Shown: positions 15,625-23,480, counted from the stretch's first letter. The stretch: 40,949 bases of DNA from Burkholderiales bacterium (GCA_029977705.1 JAPOKJ010000033.1:1-40949), one strand, 5' to 3'. Notes: generated from the sequence alone by a model not told the origin. Translations and numbers: made by a program.

Positions 15625-17204
15625 CGATCCGGCTGGGCGGGTTCGACGAACGGAAAACGCGATCGCGCCTTGACGGTCGTGGGGCCGGCAGCGCCCGAGC
15701 CCCGGATGAAGCGCTTCGATTCATCGACAAAGGGCTGGTAGGCCCAATTGTCGGCATGCGGGTTGCGGGCCAGCGCCCGGGCCAGGAACAGGCGCCGGTG
15801 CTGGCTGCTCAGGATGCGCTGATGCATCTGTTCCGGGTCCCAACCGTTACGCAGCAGGCGATCAAGCGCCAGCAGTGTCCCTTGATGCTCGGGTGACTCG
15901 GCCAGGTTGTGCAATTCCAGCGGATCATGGCGAAGATCGAACAGCAGCGCAGGCAGGCCTCGGGTATGGATCAGCTTGAAATCGCCCTGGCGTACCATCC
16001 GCGAGGGCGCGCAGACGCCTTCCGAGCTGTACTCGGAAATCACCACCCGCTCTTCACCTGAAGCCTCGCCACGTGCCAAGGGCAGCAGGCTGGCGCCGTC
16101 GAGGGTATCCACGGGCTCGAAGGGCTGGCCTGCCATTGCAATGTCCATGAAGGTGGGCAGCAGATCCACCAGGGACACGTGCGCCGCGACCCGGCGCGGC
16201 TCGAGGTGCTCGGGCCAGCTGAGCATCAGCGGGACGCGCACCGAGTCCTCGAAAAAGGTCTGCTTGAACCACATGCCGCGCTCGCCCAGCATCTCGCCGT
16301 GGTCGACCGCGAAGACGATGACCGTATTGCGGTCCAGCCCGGTTTCCTTCAGGGTGGCCAACACTTGTCCGATCTTTTCATCGACATAGCTCACCATGCC
16401 GTAGTAGGCGTGGCGGGCATTCAGGACCTGCTCGTCGCTGACGCTGTATTCGTTCTGTGCATGGGCGATGTAGAGCCACTGGCTGTGTGGATCCAGGTCT
16501 TCGTAGGCAATGGGCGGTACCTGTGGCCCGGGAATGTCCTCACGGCGGTATTTCTGCCAATGCTGCTCCGGGGCCACGAAGGGCGGATGCGGGTGAGTAA
16601 ACGAGACCGTCAAGAAGAAGGGCTGCTGGTCCGGGGCCCGGGCCAGGTCGTAAAGCTTTTGCCGGGCGTTGTATTCGACCTCGTCGTCATAGTCGACCTG
16701 CATGCTTCGGATGCAGGGGCCAGCTTCGAGCACCGGGCGCATGCTGACACCCGTTGGACGATGTTCCGGTCCCTTTCGCCAGTCGGGTGTCCAGGAAAAA
16801 TCCGCCGGATAGATGTCGGTGGTCAGACGCTCTGCGAAACCGTGACGCTGGTCGGCGCCAATGAAATGCATCTTGCCGCACAGGATGGTGTGATAACCCT
16901 GATCGGCCAGATAGTGGGCCATCGTCGGAATCGAGGAAGGGAATTCGCTGGCATTGTCATAGGCCTCGAGGACATGCGGCAGCCGGCCGCTGAGCATCGA
17001 GAAGCGCGAGGGAGCGCAGATCGGAAAGTTGCAGTAGGCGCTGTCAAACACTACGGAGCGTTCGGCAAGGGCGTCCAGGTGCGGGCTCTTCACCACCTTG
17101 TTGCCGTACAGGCCCAGCGCCGAGATGGTGAGTTGATCCGCCATCAGGAGCAGGATGTTGGGAGGTTTGGCAAGGCTGTCGTGAGCCCCGGAGGGGTGGT
17201 TCAT
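15618..17204 (-). CDS. betC: Choline-sulfatase-type sulfatase
   Basis: Type I sulfatase, 528 aa, matching choline-O-sulfatase in order and length. The N-terminus PNILLLMADQLT holds the metal Asp. NFPICAPSRFSM provides the C-x-P-x-R signature (C63) to be oxidised to formylglycine. GKMHFIGADQRHGFAERLTT, DIYPADFSWTPDW and FAVDHGEMLGERGMW follow. The C-terminal LARNPHADNWAYQPFVDES matches the choline-sulfatase C-terminal domain. No signal peptide, so cytoplasmic. It would release sulfate and choline from choline sulfate. No betA, betB or betI lies nearby; instead the gene follows a TTT receptor by 95 bp, so another organosulfate substrate cannot be excluded. The adjacent SUMF1-like protein is exported and cysteine-poor and cannot be its obvious activator. 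No good ribosome site precedes ATG 17204. Confidence 0.88.
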   Translation of the reverse strand: MNHPSGAHDSLAKPPNILLLMADQLTISALGLYGNKVVKSPHLDALAERSVVFDSAYCNFPICAPSRFSMLSGRLPHVLEAYDNASEFPSSIPTMAHYLADQGYHTILCGKMHFIGADQRHGFAERLTTDIYPADFSWTPDWRKGPEHRPTGVSMRPVLEAGPCIRSMQVDYDDEVEYNARQKLYDLARAPDQQPFFLTVSFTHPHPPFVAPEQHWQKYRREDIPGPQVPPIAYEDLDPHSQWLYIAHAQNEYSVSDEQVLNARHAYYGMVSYVDEKIGQVLATLKETGLDRNTVIVFAVDHGEMLGERGMWFKQTFFEDSVRVPLMLSWPEHLEPRRVAAHVSLVDLLPTFMDIAMAGQPFEPVDTLDGASLLPLARGEASGEERVVISEYSSEGVCAPSRMVRQGDFKLIHTRGLPALLFDLRHDPLELHNLAESPEHQGTLLALDRLLRNGWDPEQMHQRILSSQHRRLFLARALARNPHADNWAYQPFVDESKRFIRGSGAAGPTTVKARSRFPFVEPAQPDRR

Positions 17205-17284
17205 GAGAGGCAGTGGTTGGGCGGATGCGGTTGGCGAGGTCGTGATGGCTTCAGCCCGTCGGGGTTGAGCCAGAGGGATTTCAA

Positions 17285-17314
17285 TCAGTCAGGCTTGAAT
17301 CAATCGGGCTTCAA
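17285..17314 (-). repeat. 15-bp tandem duplication of the receptor gene terminus
   Basis: On the minus strand the last codons of the receptor gene, encoding L-K-P-D-stop (plus 17300-17314), are followed directly by a 12/15-identical copy encoding F-K-P-D-stop (plus 17285-17299). The copy is in frame, so readthrough of the first stop would add only FKPD. Confidence 0.7.
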
Positions 17315-18295
17315 TTGGGCTTTGCGCACCAGAGCGTCCCAGCGCAGCTGGTCGCTGCGCAGGAAGCTTGCCACAGGCTCGGCTTCGCTGCCGGCCGGAA
17401 CAGCACCTGCCTGAGACAACTGGTTGCGCATGTCATCCTGCTGCAAGGTTCGGTGCACTTCGCCTGCCAATTGCTCCAAGATGCCCGCTGCAACACCGGC
17501 CGGTGCAAACAGGCTGAGCCACTGGTCTGCCTGGTACCCGGCAAGACCCGCCTCGGACATGGTTGGGATATCTGCCAGCGAGGACAGACGCTTGACGCTG
17601 GTCACGGCCAGTGCCCGCAGGCGTCCGGCGCGTACCTGGGGAAGGGCGACAGAGAGATTGGCGAATTGGAAATCGATCAGACCTGAGATCTGGTCATTGA
17701 TTGCCGCCGGAGCGCCCGTGTAGGGGACATGCACAGCGAAGGTACCGGTCATCGACTTGAACAACTCGGCCGCCATGTGGGCTGGCGAGCCCGTGCCGGC
17801 CGACGCATAACTCAATTTTCCCGGCGCCTGTCTGGCTCGGGCGATCAGGTCCTTGACGGTCTGTATCGGCGAGTTCGGTGAAACCAGCAGGACGGCGGGC
17901 GCCATGGCAACCAAGGCGATCGGCGTCAGGTCCTTGTTCCATTGGAAAGAAGACTTGACCTTGAGGGCAGACTGAATGGCCAGAGAACTGGAGGCGAGCA
18001 GCAGCACGTGACCGTCCGGTGCTGCGCGAACGACCTGCTCGGCGCCGATCGCGCCGGCGGCGCCGACCCGGTTTTCGACGATGACCGCTTGTCCCAGTGA
18101 GGCAGCCAGGCGCGTGGCAAGCGCACGCCCTACCAGATCGACCAGCCCTCCTGCCGGCCAGGGGACGACCAGACGCAAGGCCCGCCGCGGAAACGCAGCC
18201 GTCTGCTGGGCGTTGGCGCGCTCAACCGTGAGGGGGGACAGGGCGGTAGCGAGGCTGCTGGCGGCCATAGCGCCGCTGAATTGGCGACGTTTCAT
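17300..18295 (-). CDS. TTT (Bug/TctC-family) solute receptor beside sulfatase
   Basis: Bug-family receptor, 331 aa from ATG 18295. The leader MKRRQFSGAMAASSLATAL is twin-arginine-like and ends ERANA-QQTAAFP. Motifs: RALRLVVPWPAGGLVDLV, VIVENRVGAAGAIG, APDGHVLLLASS, VHVPYTGAPAAINDQ and LADIPTMSEAGLAGYQ. The C-terminus LKPD is tandemly duplicated beyond the stop. First gene of a two-gene minus-strand unit with the choline-sulfatase-type gene, so it may bind a sulfate ester or its carboxylic relative (inference). Divergent from the interrupted CitE gene; the 214-bp gap holds one hairpin and no clear operator. An extended frame upstream lacks similarity. Confidence 0.92.
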   Translation of the reverse strand: MKRRQFSGAMAASSLATALSPLTVERANAQQTAAFPRRALRLVVPWPAGGLVDLVGRALATRLAASLGQAVIVENRVGAAGAIGAEQVVRAAPDGHVLLLASSSLAIQSALKVKSSFQWNKDLTPIALVAMAPAVLLVSPNSPIQTVKDLIARARQAPGKLSYASAGTGSPAHMAAELFKSMTGTFAVHVPYTGAPAAINDQISGLIDFQFANLSVALPQVRAGRLRALAVTSVKRLSSLADIPTMSEAGLAGYQADQWLSLFAPAGVAAGILEQLAGEVHRTLQQDDMRNQLSQAGAVPAGSEAEPVASFLRSDQLRWDALVRKAQLKPD

Positions 18296-18464
18296 CGGGA
18301 TTGACCTGGTTCGGGGTTGGGCTGCGTCGGCGGCTTCGGGCGCATTTGTCAGGGGATTGAAGCCTGCCCTTGTCATTATGCGGGTACTCGTAGAGCTGTG
18401 GTCGGTTCATCCCATTCGCCTGATCTTTGGGGGGTGTTCTTGTATCCTGGAGGTGCGCGGGGTT

Positions 18465-18482
18465 GGGCACCGGCGGGTGCCC
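18465..18482 (+). promoter_or_regulatory. GC-rich hairpin in the leader of the CitE-type gene
   Basis: GGGCACC-GGCG-GGTGCCC is a perfect seven-pair stem with a four-base loop, ending 27 bp before ATG 18510. It is not followed by a T-run. It could be a protein-binding site or a leader hairpin; nothing more can be said. Confidence 0.35.
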
Positions 18483-18509
18483 CTTGCCTGCGCGCAGCCG
18501 TTCAAACCC

Positions 18510-19400
18510 ATGAGCACCCTTCCGATGTCGCCACGCCGCTCTGTCCTCTATCTGCCCGCCAGCAATGCCCGCGCCCTGGAAAAGGCGCGCGACCTGCCCG
18601 CCGACACACTGGTGCTCGATCTCGAAGATGCGGTCGCACCGGCTGCCAAGCCCCAGGCAAGGCAGCAACTGGTCGATGTCTTTTCCTGCGGCTGGTACGA
18701 GGGGCGCGAGACCGTGATCCGCGTCAATGCCATCGACAGCGATGACATCATCGCCGACCTGGCCACGGTGCTCGCCTGTCAGCCCCGGGCGATGCTCTTG
18801 CCCAAGGTGTCGTCGCTTGATGAACTCGACCGGTTCGCGGCGCTGGCCCGCAGTGCCGGGCTCGATGCAGGAGTCCGCACCTGGTTCATGATCGAAACGG
18901 TGGCGGGCCTTACGAACGTCCAGGCGCTGGTGAACGCCGGCCGGTAGCTGACGCATGCCCTGGAGTGCCTGGTGGTCGGTACCAACGACATTGCCAAGGA
19001 GACTGGCGTGTCGATGGGGCATGATCGTGCCTACCTGATGCCCTGGCTGATGAACATCGTGCTGGCCGGCAAGCATGGCCGCGTCACCGTGCTCGACGGG
19101 GTCTGGAATGATTTCAAGAACATGGCCGGCTACGAGCGCGAACTGGCCCAGTCGGTGGCGATGGGCTTTGATGGCAAGACCCTGATCCATCCGAGCCAGA
19201 TCGAGGCCTGCAACCGGCTGTTCTCGCCCGACCCCCAGGCTGTCGCCCAGGCCCGACGCATTGTGGAGGCCTTTGCCCTGCCGGAGAATGAAAAGGCCGG
19301 TGTGATCAACCTGAACGGCGAGATGGTGGAGCGCCTTCATCTGGACATCGCGCAGCGCCTGTTGCTGCGCGCTGACCGTGCCGAAGCTAGAACTGCTTGA
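18510..19400 (+). pseudogene. HpcH/HpaI (CitE-like) lyase gene interrupted by in-frame TAG
   Basis: Citrate-lyase-beta-like TIM-barrel protein, 297 codons if the stop is ignored. The first part (18510-18947) has SPRRSVLYLPASNARALEKA, DTLVLDLEDAVAP, VIRVNAIDS, MLLPKV and WFMIETVAG. It ends at TAG 18945-18947 after QALVNAGR. The same frame continues without gap as LTHALECLVVGTNDIAKETG, VTVLDGVWNDFKN and GFDGKTLIHPSQIEACN to 19400. A single nonsense change (from CAG, TGG or similar) in an otherwise intact gene explains this; base-call error is the main alternative. The N-terminal piece lacks the C-terminal substrate elements and is probably inactive. The family cleaves or forms malyl/citramalyl-CoA-type esters. 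Divergent from the receptor gene at 17300-18295. Confidence 0.85.
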
Positions 19401-19470
19401 GGCGTCCCCGTTCATGGAGGTTGCAGGGGCTTGTCCCCAGGCCCGGCCAGCATGCGCGAGACCAGGCGTG

Positions 19471-20253
19471 TCACGCCGCCTCGATCAGCCTGATCTGAAT
19501 CCCGGCGAAGAAGATTTCGCCGCCGGGTCGCAGCATTCCCAGTGCCTCGGCACGCTGGCGTGTGAGTACGGGATCTGGCACGCTGACCGTAATCGCGCTC
19601 AGGTGTTCGGGGTCCGCGGCCGATAGGGTTGGTACGAAGCAAGCCTTGCCCAGATCGAAGCGGATTTCAGCAGGGCTCCCCGAGGGCTGCCCGACCGGAC
19701 GATCCATCAGGCCAGCCCAGAAACTGGCAAGGCCGGAAGGATCGGGTGTTCGTACCTCGATCATCGGGATACCGCTGACCCGATCCAGTCGCTGGAACTG
19801 TTGCCAGTGCGGGCCTGCAGGGTGGTAGTGCCCGTCGAGCTTCTCGCCATCGACCGTGTGATCGAACTCGAGCATCGTGGCGCGGCAATCGCGCGGATGC
19901 AACTGGCTGCCAAAGAAGGTCGGGTAGTCGAGGACGTGGGCGATGCGCACGCCCATTGCTTCGGCCCGTGCGCGGCGCGCCAGCGGGTCATCGCAATCGA
20001 AGATGGCCATGTAGCCACCCACCCCCTTGCTGCGTTCAATGAAGCGGCCGGCTGCTGTGCCCTCGCGCGTGGGCGCGACGATTTCGAGGAAGGCGTGGCC
20101 AAACACGAACAAGGCATTGACCAGGCCGTACTTGGCCACGTTCTCGTCGCGAAAGCAGACCTCGAGGCCAAACAGGTCGCGGATCTGCTGCACGGCCGGC
20201 TCCAGTGCCGGTGCGGCGACGCAGATCTGGCGCAGGCGCAGGTAGGGCTTCAT
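19471..20253 (-). CDS. VOC-family (glyoxalase-like) protein
   Basis: Vicinal-oxygen-chelate fold protein, 260 aa, with two paired beta-alpha-beta-beta-beta modules: RLRQICVAAPALEPAVQQIR at the N-terminus, and ISGIP-like HWQQFQRLDRVSGIPMIEVR opening the second half. Possible metal ligands include H in HPRDCR, E/H in LEFDHTVDG, and HYHPAG in the linker. ATG 20253 has AAGGAG five bases upstream. No signal peptide. The family includes extradiol dioxygenases, glyoxalases and resistance proteins. Position next to ring-oxygenase genes makes an aromatic-pathway role plausible but unproven. The 166-bp divergent gap to the Rieske gene has no clear operator; a -10-like TAAAGT lies just before that gene. 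Confidence 0.82.
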   Translation of the reverse strand: MKPYLRLRQICVAAPALEPAVQQIRDLFGLEVCFRDENVAKYGLVNALFVFGHAFLEIVAPTREGTAAGRFIERSKGVGGYMAIFDCDDPLARRARAEAMGVRIAHVLDYPTFFGSQLHPRDCRATMLEFDHTVDGEKLDGHYHPAGPHWQQFQRLDRVSGIPMIEVRTPDPSGLASFWAGLMDRPVGQPSGSPAEIRFDLGKACFVPTLSAADPEHLSAITVSVPDPVLTRQRAEALGMLRPGGEIFFAGIQIRLIEAA

Positions 20254-20419
20254 GAAGGCTCCTTGGCGGTGTGCCCATGGCGGTGCGTGGCACGGCCCCA
20301 TCGGGCAGGATTGAGGGATCCGGACCATCTTAGGGCGATTGGGAGAATCTGTCGCTTTGCGGACCGGCCCGGCTGTGCGACCGGGTCGGCGCCCGCTGCG
20401 GGAGTGCTAAAGTCTCATC

Positions 20420-21076
20420 ATGAACGCAGCCCCCTGGCAAGCCCTCATGCCCTCGGCCTGGATCGAGGCCGGCTTTTCGATCGCAGCCGCCCAGGTGCGC
20501 GGCAAGGAACTGGTGGTCTGGCGCTCGCCCGATGGCCAGGTTCAGGTATGGGACGACCGCTGTCCCCACCGCAGCGTCCGCTTCAGCCTGGGCCAGGTGG
20601 TGGGAGACCGGCTCTCCTGTGCCTACCACGGCTGGCAGTTCCAGGCGGGCGATGGCCGCTGCGCCGGCATTCCGGCGCATCCGCAGATGCTGCCGCCGCG
20701 TGAGGCCTGTGCCAGGACCTGGCCGGCCCTCGAAGCGGCGGGCATGATCTGGGTTCGACTGGACGATGCCGATGTCCCCCCGCCGGGCGATGACGCCTTG
20801 CCGGGCTCCTGGCATTTTTGCCGCAGCCTGGCGCTTGCTCGTCCGGTGGCCACGCTGTTGCCGTCCCTGTCCCGCCTGGGTTGGCACGCCTGCGCCCCGG
20901 CGGCATGGGCCAGCCCTGATGACCATTTGCGCGCCTTTGCGCTCGAGGCTGGTCTGGACTGGTGCATGCTGCATGTCTGGACACGCGCTACCGCAGGCTC
21001 GGCGGCGATGCAGCGGGACCACGCCGACCTGCGGGCCCTGCGCACCGCGATTGAAACGTCTGGGCAGGAGCACTGA
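20420..21076 (+). CDS. Rieske [2Fe-2S] protein, oxygenase-type, without catalytic domain
   Basis: A 218-aa protein whose N-terminal 110 residues form an oxygenase-type Rieske domain. C48-P-H50 and C67-A-Y-H70, 16 residues apart, are the four cluster ligands (RCPHRSVRFSLG and LSCAYHGWQF), followed by the usual IPAHPQMLPP. The remaining ~100 residues contain no N-x2-D-x2-H-x4-H iron motif; they show FCRSLALARP, LGWHACAPAAW and DWCMLHVWTRA and match nothing I know. Full-length Rieske oxygenases are about 330-450 aa, so this is only half an enzyme. The next gene starts one base after this stop and supplies the missing catalytic half. Probable role: electron carrier of a two-polypeptide oxygenase. 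The ribosome site is weak. Confidence 0.85.
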   Translation: MNAAPWQALMPSAWIEAGFSIAAAQVRGKELVVWRSPDGQVQVWDDRCPHRSVRFSLGQVVGDRLSCAYHGWQFQAGDGRCAGIPAHPQMLPPREACARTWPALEAAGMIWVRLDDADVPPPGDDALPGSWHFCRSLALARPVATLLPSLSRLGWHACAPAAWASPDDHLRAFALEAGLDWCMLHVWTRATAGSAAMQRDHADLRALRTAIETSGQEH

Positions 21077-21077
21077 G

Positions 21078-21941
21078 ATGGGGTTTGCCAGCGATGATCG
21101 CAACATGCTCGATGAGTGGCTCACGCTTGGACCTGCGCTCAGCCTGCGCGGCACGCAGGCTGGCTCGCCCCGTCGCACCCGGCTGATGGGGGCCGAGATC
21201 CTGCTGTGGCGGGATGATCAGGGGCAGGTGCAGGCCCGTGAAGGCGGGCAGGCCCTGCTGGCGATGGAGCGCTACGGCTATCTCTGGGTCTGCCCCAGTG
21301 GGCAGCCGTCACGGCCCTTGTTTGACTGCCCGGAATATGCCGAGCCGGGCCGGCGCATCGTCGATTGCGGTGGCTTTGGCGTCGCGGTGTCTGGCCTGCG
21401 CGTTGTCGAGAATTTTCTGGACATGGCGCACTTTCCTTATGTGCATACCCATTTCCTGGGCAATGTGCCGCATACCGAGGTCCTGGACTACAAGGTGACG
21501 GTCGATGCGGCGACCCAGGAAATATGGGCGACCGAATGCCGTTTCTGGCAGCCCAAGGCCTCCGCGTCTGCGGCCGATGGGGTGCTCGCCGAGTACAAGT
21601 ACCGGGTGATGCAGCCGATGTCGGCGATGCTGTACAAGACCTGCGTCCAGCGCAAGGATGCGCTCGATGCGATCGGCCTGTTCGTGCAGCCGGTCGATGA
21701 GGAGCACTCGATCGCATATGTGCTGCTGATGTACTTCGAGGACGAGTTGAGCGATACCGACCTGATCGCCTTCCAGCACCTGATCTTTGCCCAGGACAAG
21801 CCGATCCTGGAGAACCATGCCCTCAAGCGCATGCCCCTGACGGGCGGACTCGAGACCCCGACGCGGGCTGACACCACCTCGGTGTTCTATCGTCGCTGGC
21901 TCAGGAACCGTGGTCAGCGATTTGGCGTGCTGCCTGCCTGA
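21078..21941 (+). CDS. Rieske-oxygenase catalytic subunit lacking Rieske ligands
   Basis: A 287-aa protein resembling a ring-hydroxylating oxygenase alpha subunit. The mononuclear iron motif is complete: N112-x2-D115-x2-H118-x4-H123 (VENFLDMAHFPYVHTHFLG), with the likely third carboxylate in FAQDKPILENH. The N-terminus keeps flanks of a Rieske fold (EILLWRDDQGQVQARE and MERYGYLWVCPSG), but the stretch between them that should carry CxH and Cx2H is gone, replaced by GGQALLA. It therefore cannot bind its own [2Fe-2S] cluster. ATG 21078 has a strong GGCAGGAG upstream, inside the Rieske gene. One-base spacing implies co-translation and a joint complex. Hydroxylation or demethylation of an aromatic or N-methyl compound is expected; the substrate is unknown. 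No reductase gene is nearby. Confidence 0.85.
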   Translation: MGFASDDRNMLDEWLTLGPALSLRGTQAGSPRRTRLMGAEILLWRDDQGQVQAREGGQALLAMERYGYLWVCPSGQPSRPLFDCPEYAEPGRRIVDCGGFGVAVSGLRVVENFLDMAHFPYVHTHFLGNVPHTEVLDYKVTVDAATQEIWATECRFWQPKASASAADGVLAEYKYRVMQPMSAMLYKTCVQRKDALDAIGLFVQPVDEEHSIAYVLLMYFEDELSDTDLIAFQHLIFAQDKPILENHALKRMPLTGGLETPTRADTTSVFYRRWLRNRGQRFGVLPA

Positions 21942-21949
21942 GTCCGATC

Positions 21950-22612
21950 ATGATCACGTTGTACGACTACGAACTGTCCGGCAATTGCTTCAAGGTGCGC
22001 CAACTGGCGGCCTGGCTGCAGCTACCGTTGCAGCGTATCGCCATTGATTTCCATCCTGGCAAGCAGCACAAGTCGGCGCAGTTCCTGGCGCAGGTCAATC
22101 CGCTCGGACAATTGCCGGTGATCGACGACGAAGGCTTCATCCTGCGCGATGCCCAGGCCATCCTGGTGTACCTGGCCAGCCGCCATGATCCGGCCGGCCA
22201 TTGGTATCCGGCCGACCCCAGGCTCAGGGGGCAGATCCATGTCTGGCTGGCCACGGCCGATGACATCACCCGTACCGCCTCGGCCGCGCGTCTTCATGAC
22301 ACCCTGGGTTATGACCATATCGACATTGACGCGGCACGGGCCGGCGCCCATGCGGTGTTTCGCATGATGGATGACCACCTGGCCGAGCGCCACAGTGCAG
22401 GCCTGGACTGGCTGGTCGGGCAGCGTGCCAGCCTTGCGGACCTGGCCTGCTTTCCTTATGTGGCCCTGTCGCTCGATGGTGGCATCTCGCTGGCCCGCTA
22501 TCCGGCGCTACGGCGCTGGGTCTGGGACTTCCGTCACCTGCCCGGCTTCATTGGCATGGCGGGCATCCTGGTGCCGGATCCGGCGAGGGTGCCGATCCAT
22601 CCGGGGGCCTGA
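21950..22612 (+). CDS. Glutathione S-transferase family protein
   Basis: Thioredoxin-fold N-domain plus all-alpha C-domain, 220 aa. The N-terminal YDYELSGNCFKVRQLAAWLQ carries the Ser of the usual catalytic position (about S10). NPLGQLPVIDDEG has the cis-Pro, and LRDAQAILVYLA is the glutathione gamma-Glu site. The C-domain ends with SLADLACFPYVAL and the N-capping-box region. Starts 8 bp after the oxygenase subunit, so it is in the same unit. In aromatic pathways such GSTs isomerise maleyl-type products, dehalogenate or open epoxides; which one applies here is not visible. Convergent with the MhpR-like gene after 33 bp. Confidence 0.9.
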   Translation: MITLYDYELSGNCFKVRQLAAWLQLPLQRIAIDFHPGKQHKSAQFLAQVNPLGQLPVIDDEGFILRDAQAILVYLASRHDPAGHWYPADPRLRGQIHVWLATADDITRTASAARLHDTLGYDHIDIDAARAGAHAVFRMMDDHLAERHSAGLDWLVGQRASLADLACFPYVALSLDGGISLARYPALRRWVWDFRHLPGFIGMAGILVPDPARVPIHPGA

Positions 22613-22645
22613 GGGGCTGCTGCGCTCTACTTGCGGCGCGCCGGT

Positions 22646-23443
22646 TCAGGCCTCGAGTAGCTCCGCGCCCTGCGAAATTTCCACTGCGAGCTTTTGCAGC
22701 AGGGGCACATAGTGCCGGCTCAGCTGACGGTCGCTGACCGCGTCCTTTTGCAGCACCAGGTTGATCGCGCCGATCGCCTGCTGGCCGCGCAGGATGGGAA
22801 AGGCGATCGCGACCACGCTGGCTTCGGCTTCCCATTCGCCGCGATTGATGGCATGGCCACGGGCCCGGGTTTCGCGCAGGATGCGTGCGACGTATCGGCT
22901 GTCGCGGGCGAGGGCGCCCACGGCGTCGGTACGGGCGCGCAGCTGTGCCAGTGTTCCTTCACGCTCGGCCTCATCGCAGTGGCTCAGCCAGGCCCGTCCC
23001 AGGGCCGAGACCAGCATCGGTATGCGGATGCCGATGGTGGCCCGGTGCTGTGACAGCAAGCTGGCGCGATGGGTCGATTCGCGCACGATCATGAAGCCGC
23101 CGTCCGGCGTGGCCAGATCGCTGGGCCAGGACAGGGCCTGCAGGTGGCGGCGCATCGCCGGTGCCGCCACGCGATCGATCCAGTCGGTGGCCACATAGCC
23201 TTCGGACAGGCGCCGCACCTCGAAGCCCAGGCAATAGGCGCTGCCCTCGTCCTTCTGATGCACGAGACCTTCGGCCCGCAGGGTTTCAAGCAGGCGCTTG
23301 ACGGTGGTGCGATGCAGGCCGGTGGCGGTGGCCAGCTCGGCCACATGGGCAATGCCGGCTGGCGCCAGGTTCAGGGCGCGCAGCACCGCCAGGCCGCGCG
23401 ACAGGCCTCGCACCTCCCGATAGGTGGCGCCATCGTCTGCCAT
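22646..23443 (-). CDS. mhpR: MhpR-like IclR-family regulator
   Basis: IclR-type regulator, 265 aa. The helix-turn-helix VAELATATGLHRTTVKRLLE is nearly the MhpR one. Other MhpR-like segments are YREVRGLSRGLAVLRALN at the N-terminus, VRRLSEGYVATDWI, WPSDLATPDGGFMIVREST and HRATIGIRIPML in the effector domain. MhpR of E. coli activates 3-(3-hydroxyphenyl)propionate degradation genes with that aromatic as inducer. GGAGAGGAG lies six bases before ATG 23443. Divergent from the hydroxylase gene, with an MhpR-type palindrome in the 100-bp gap. It is probably a positive regulator of the hydroxylase-dioxygenase pair; the inducer may differ. Confidence 0.85.
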   Translation of the reverse strand: MADDGATYREVRGLSRGLAVLRALNLAPAGIAHVAELATATGLHRTTVKRLLETLRAEGLVHQKDEGSAYCLGFEVRRLSEGYVATDWIDRVAAPAMRRHLQALSWPSDLATPDGGFMIVRESTHRASLLSQHRATIGIRIPMLVSALGRAWLSHCDEAEREGTLAQLRARTDAVGALARDSRYVARILRETRARGHAINRGEWEAEASVVAIAFPILRGQQAIGAINLVLQKDAVSDRQLSRHYVPLLQKLAVEISQGAELLEA

Positions 23444-23463
23444 CGTCCGCTCCTCTCCCCGTT

Positions 23464-23480
23464 GGTGCACTCTGTGCACA
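23464..23480. promoter_or_regulatory. MhpR-type operator
   Basis: GGTGCACTCTGTGCACA is a 17-bp palindrome with arms GTGCAC on each side of TCT. From memory, the E. coli MhpR operator is GGTGCACCTGGTGCACA, which agrees at 14 of 17 positions, differing only in the three central bases. It lies 21 bp from the regulator ATG and 63 bp before the hydroxylase start, a fitting place for an activator site on the divergent hydroxylase promoter. Confidence 0.8.

Noticed and set aside
18945-18947. TAG as a pyrrolysine or programmed-readthrough codon
   Set aside because: No Pyl machinery or readthrough context is visible, and the protein family does not use such a residue. A nonsense mutation or sequence error is simpler.
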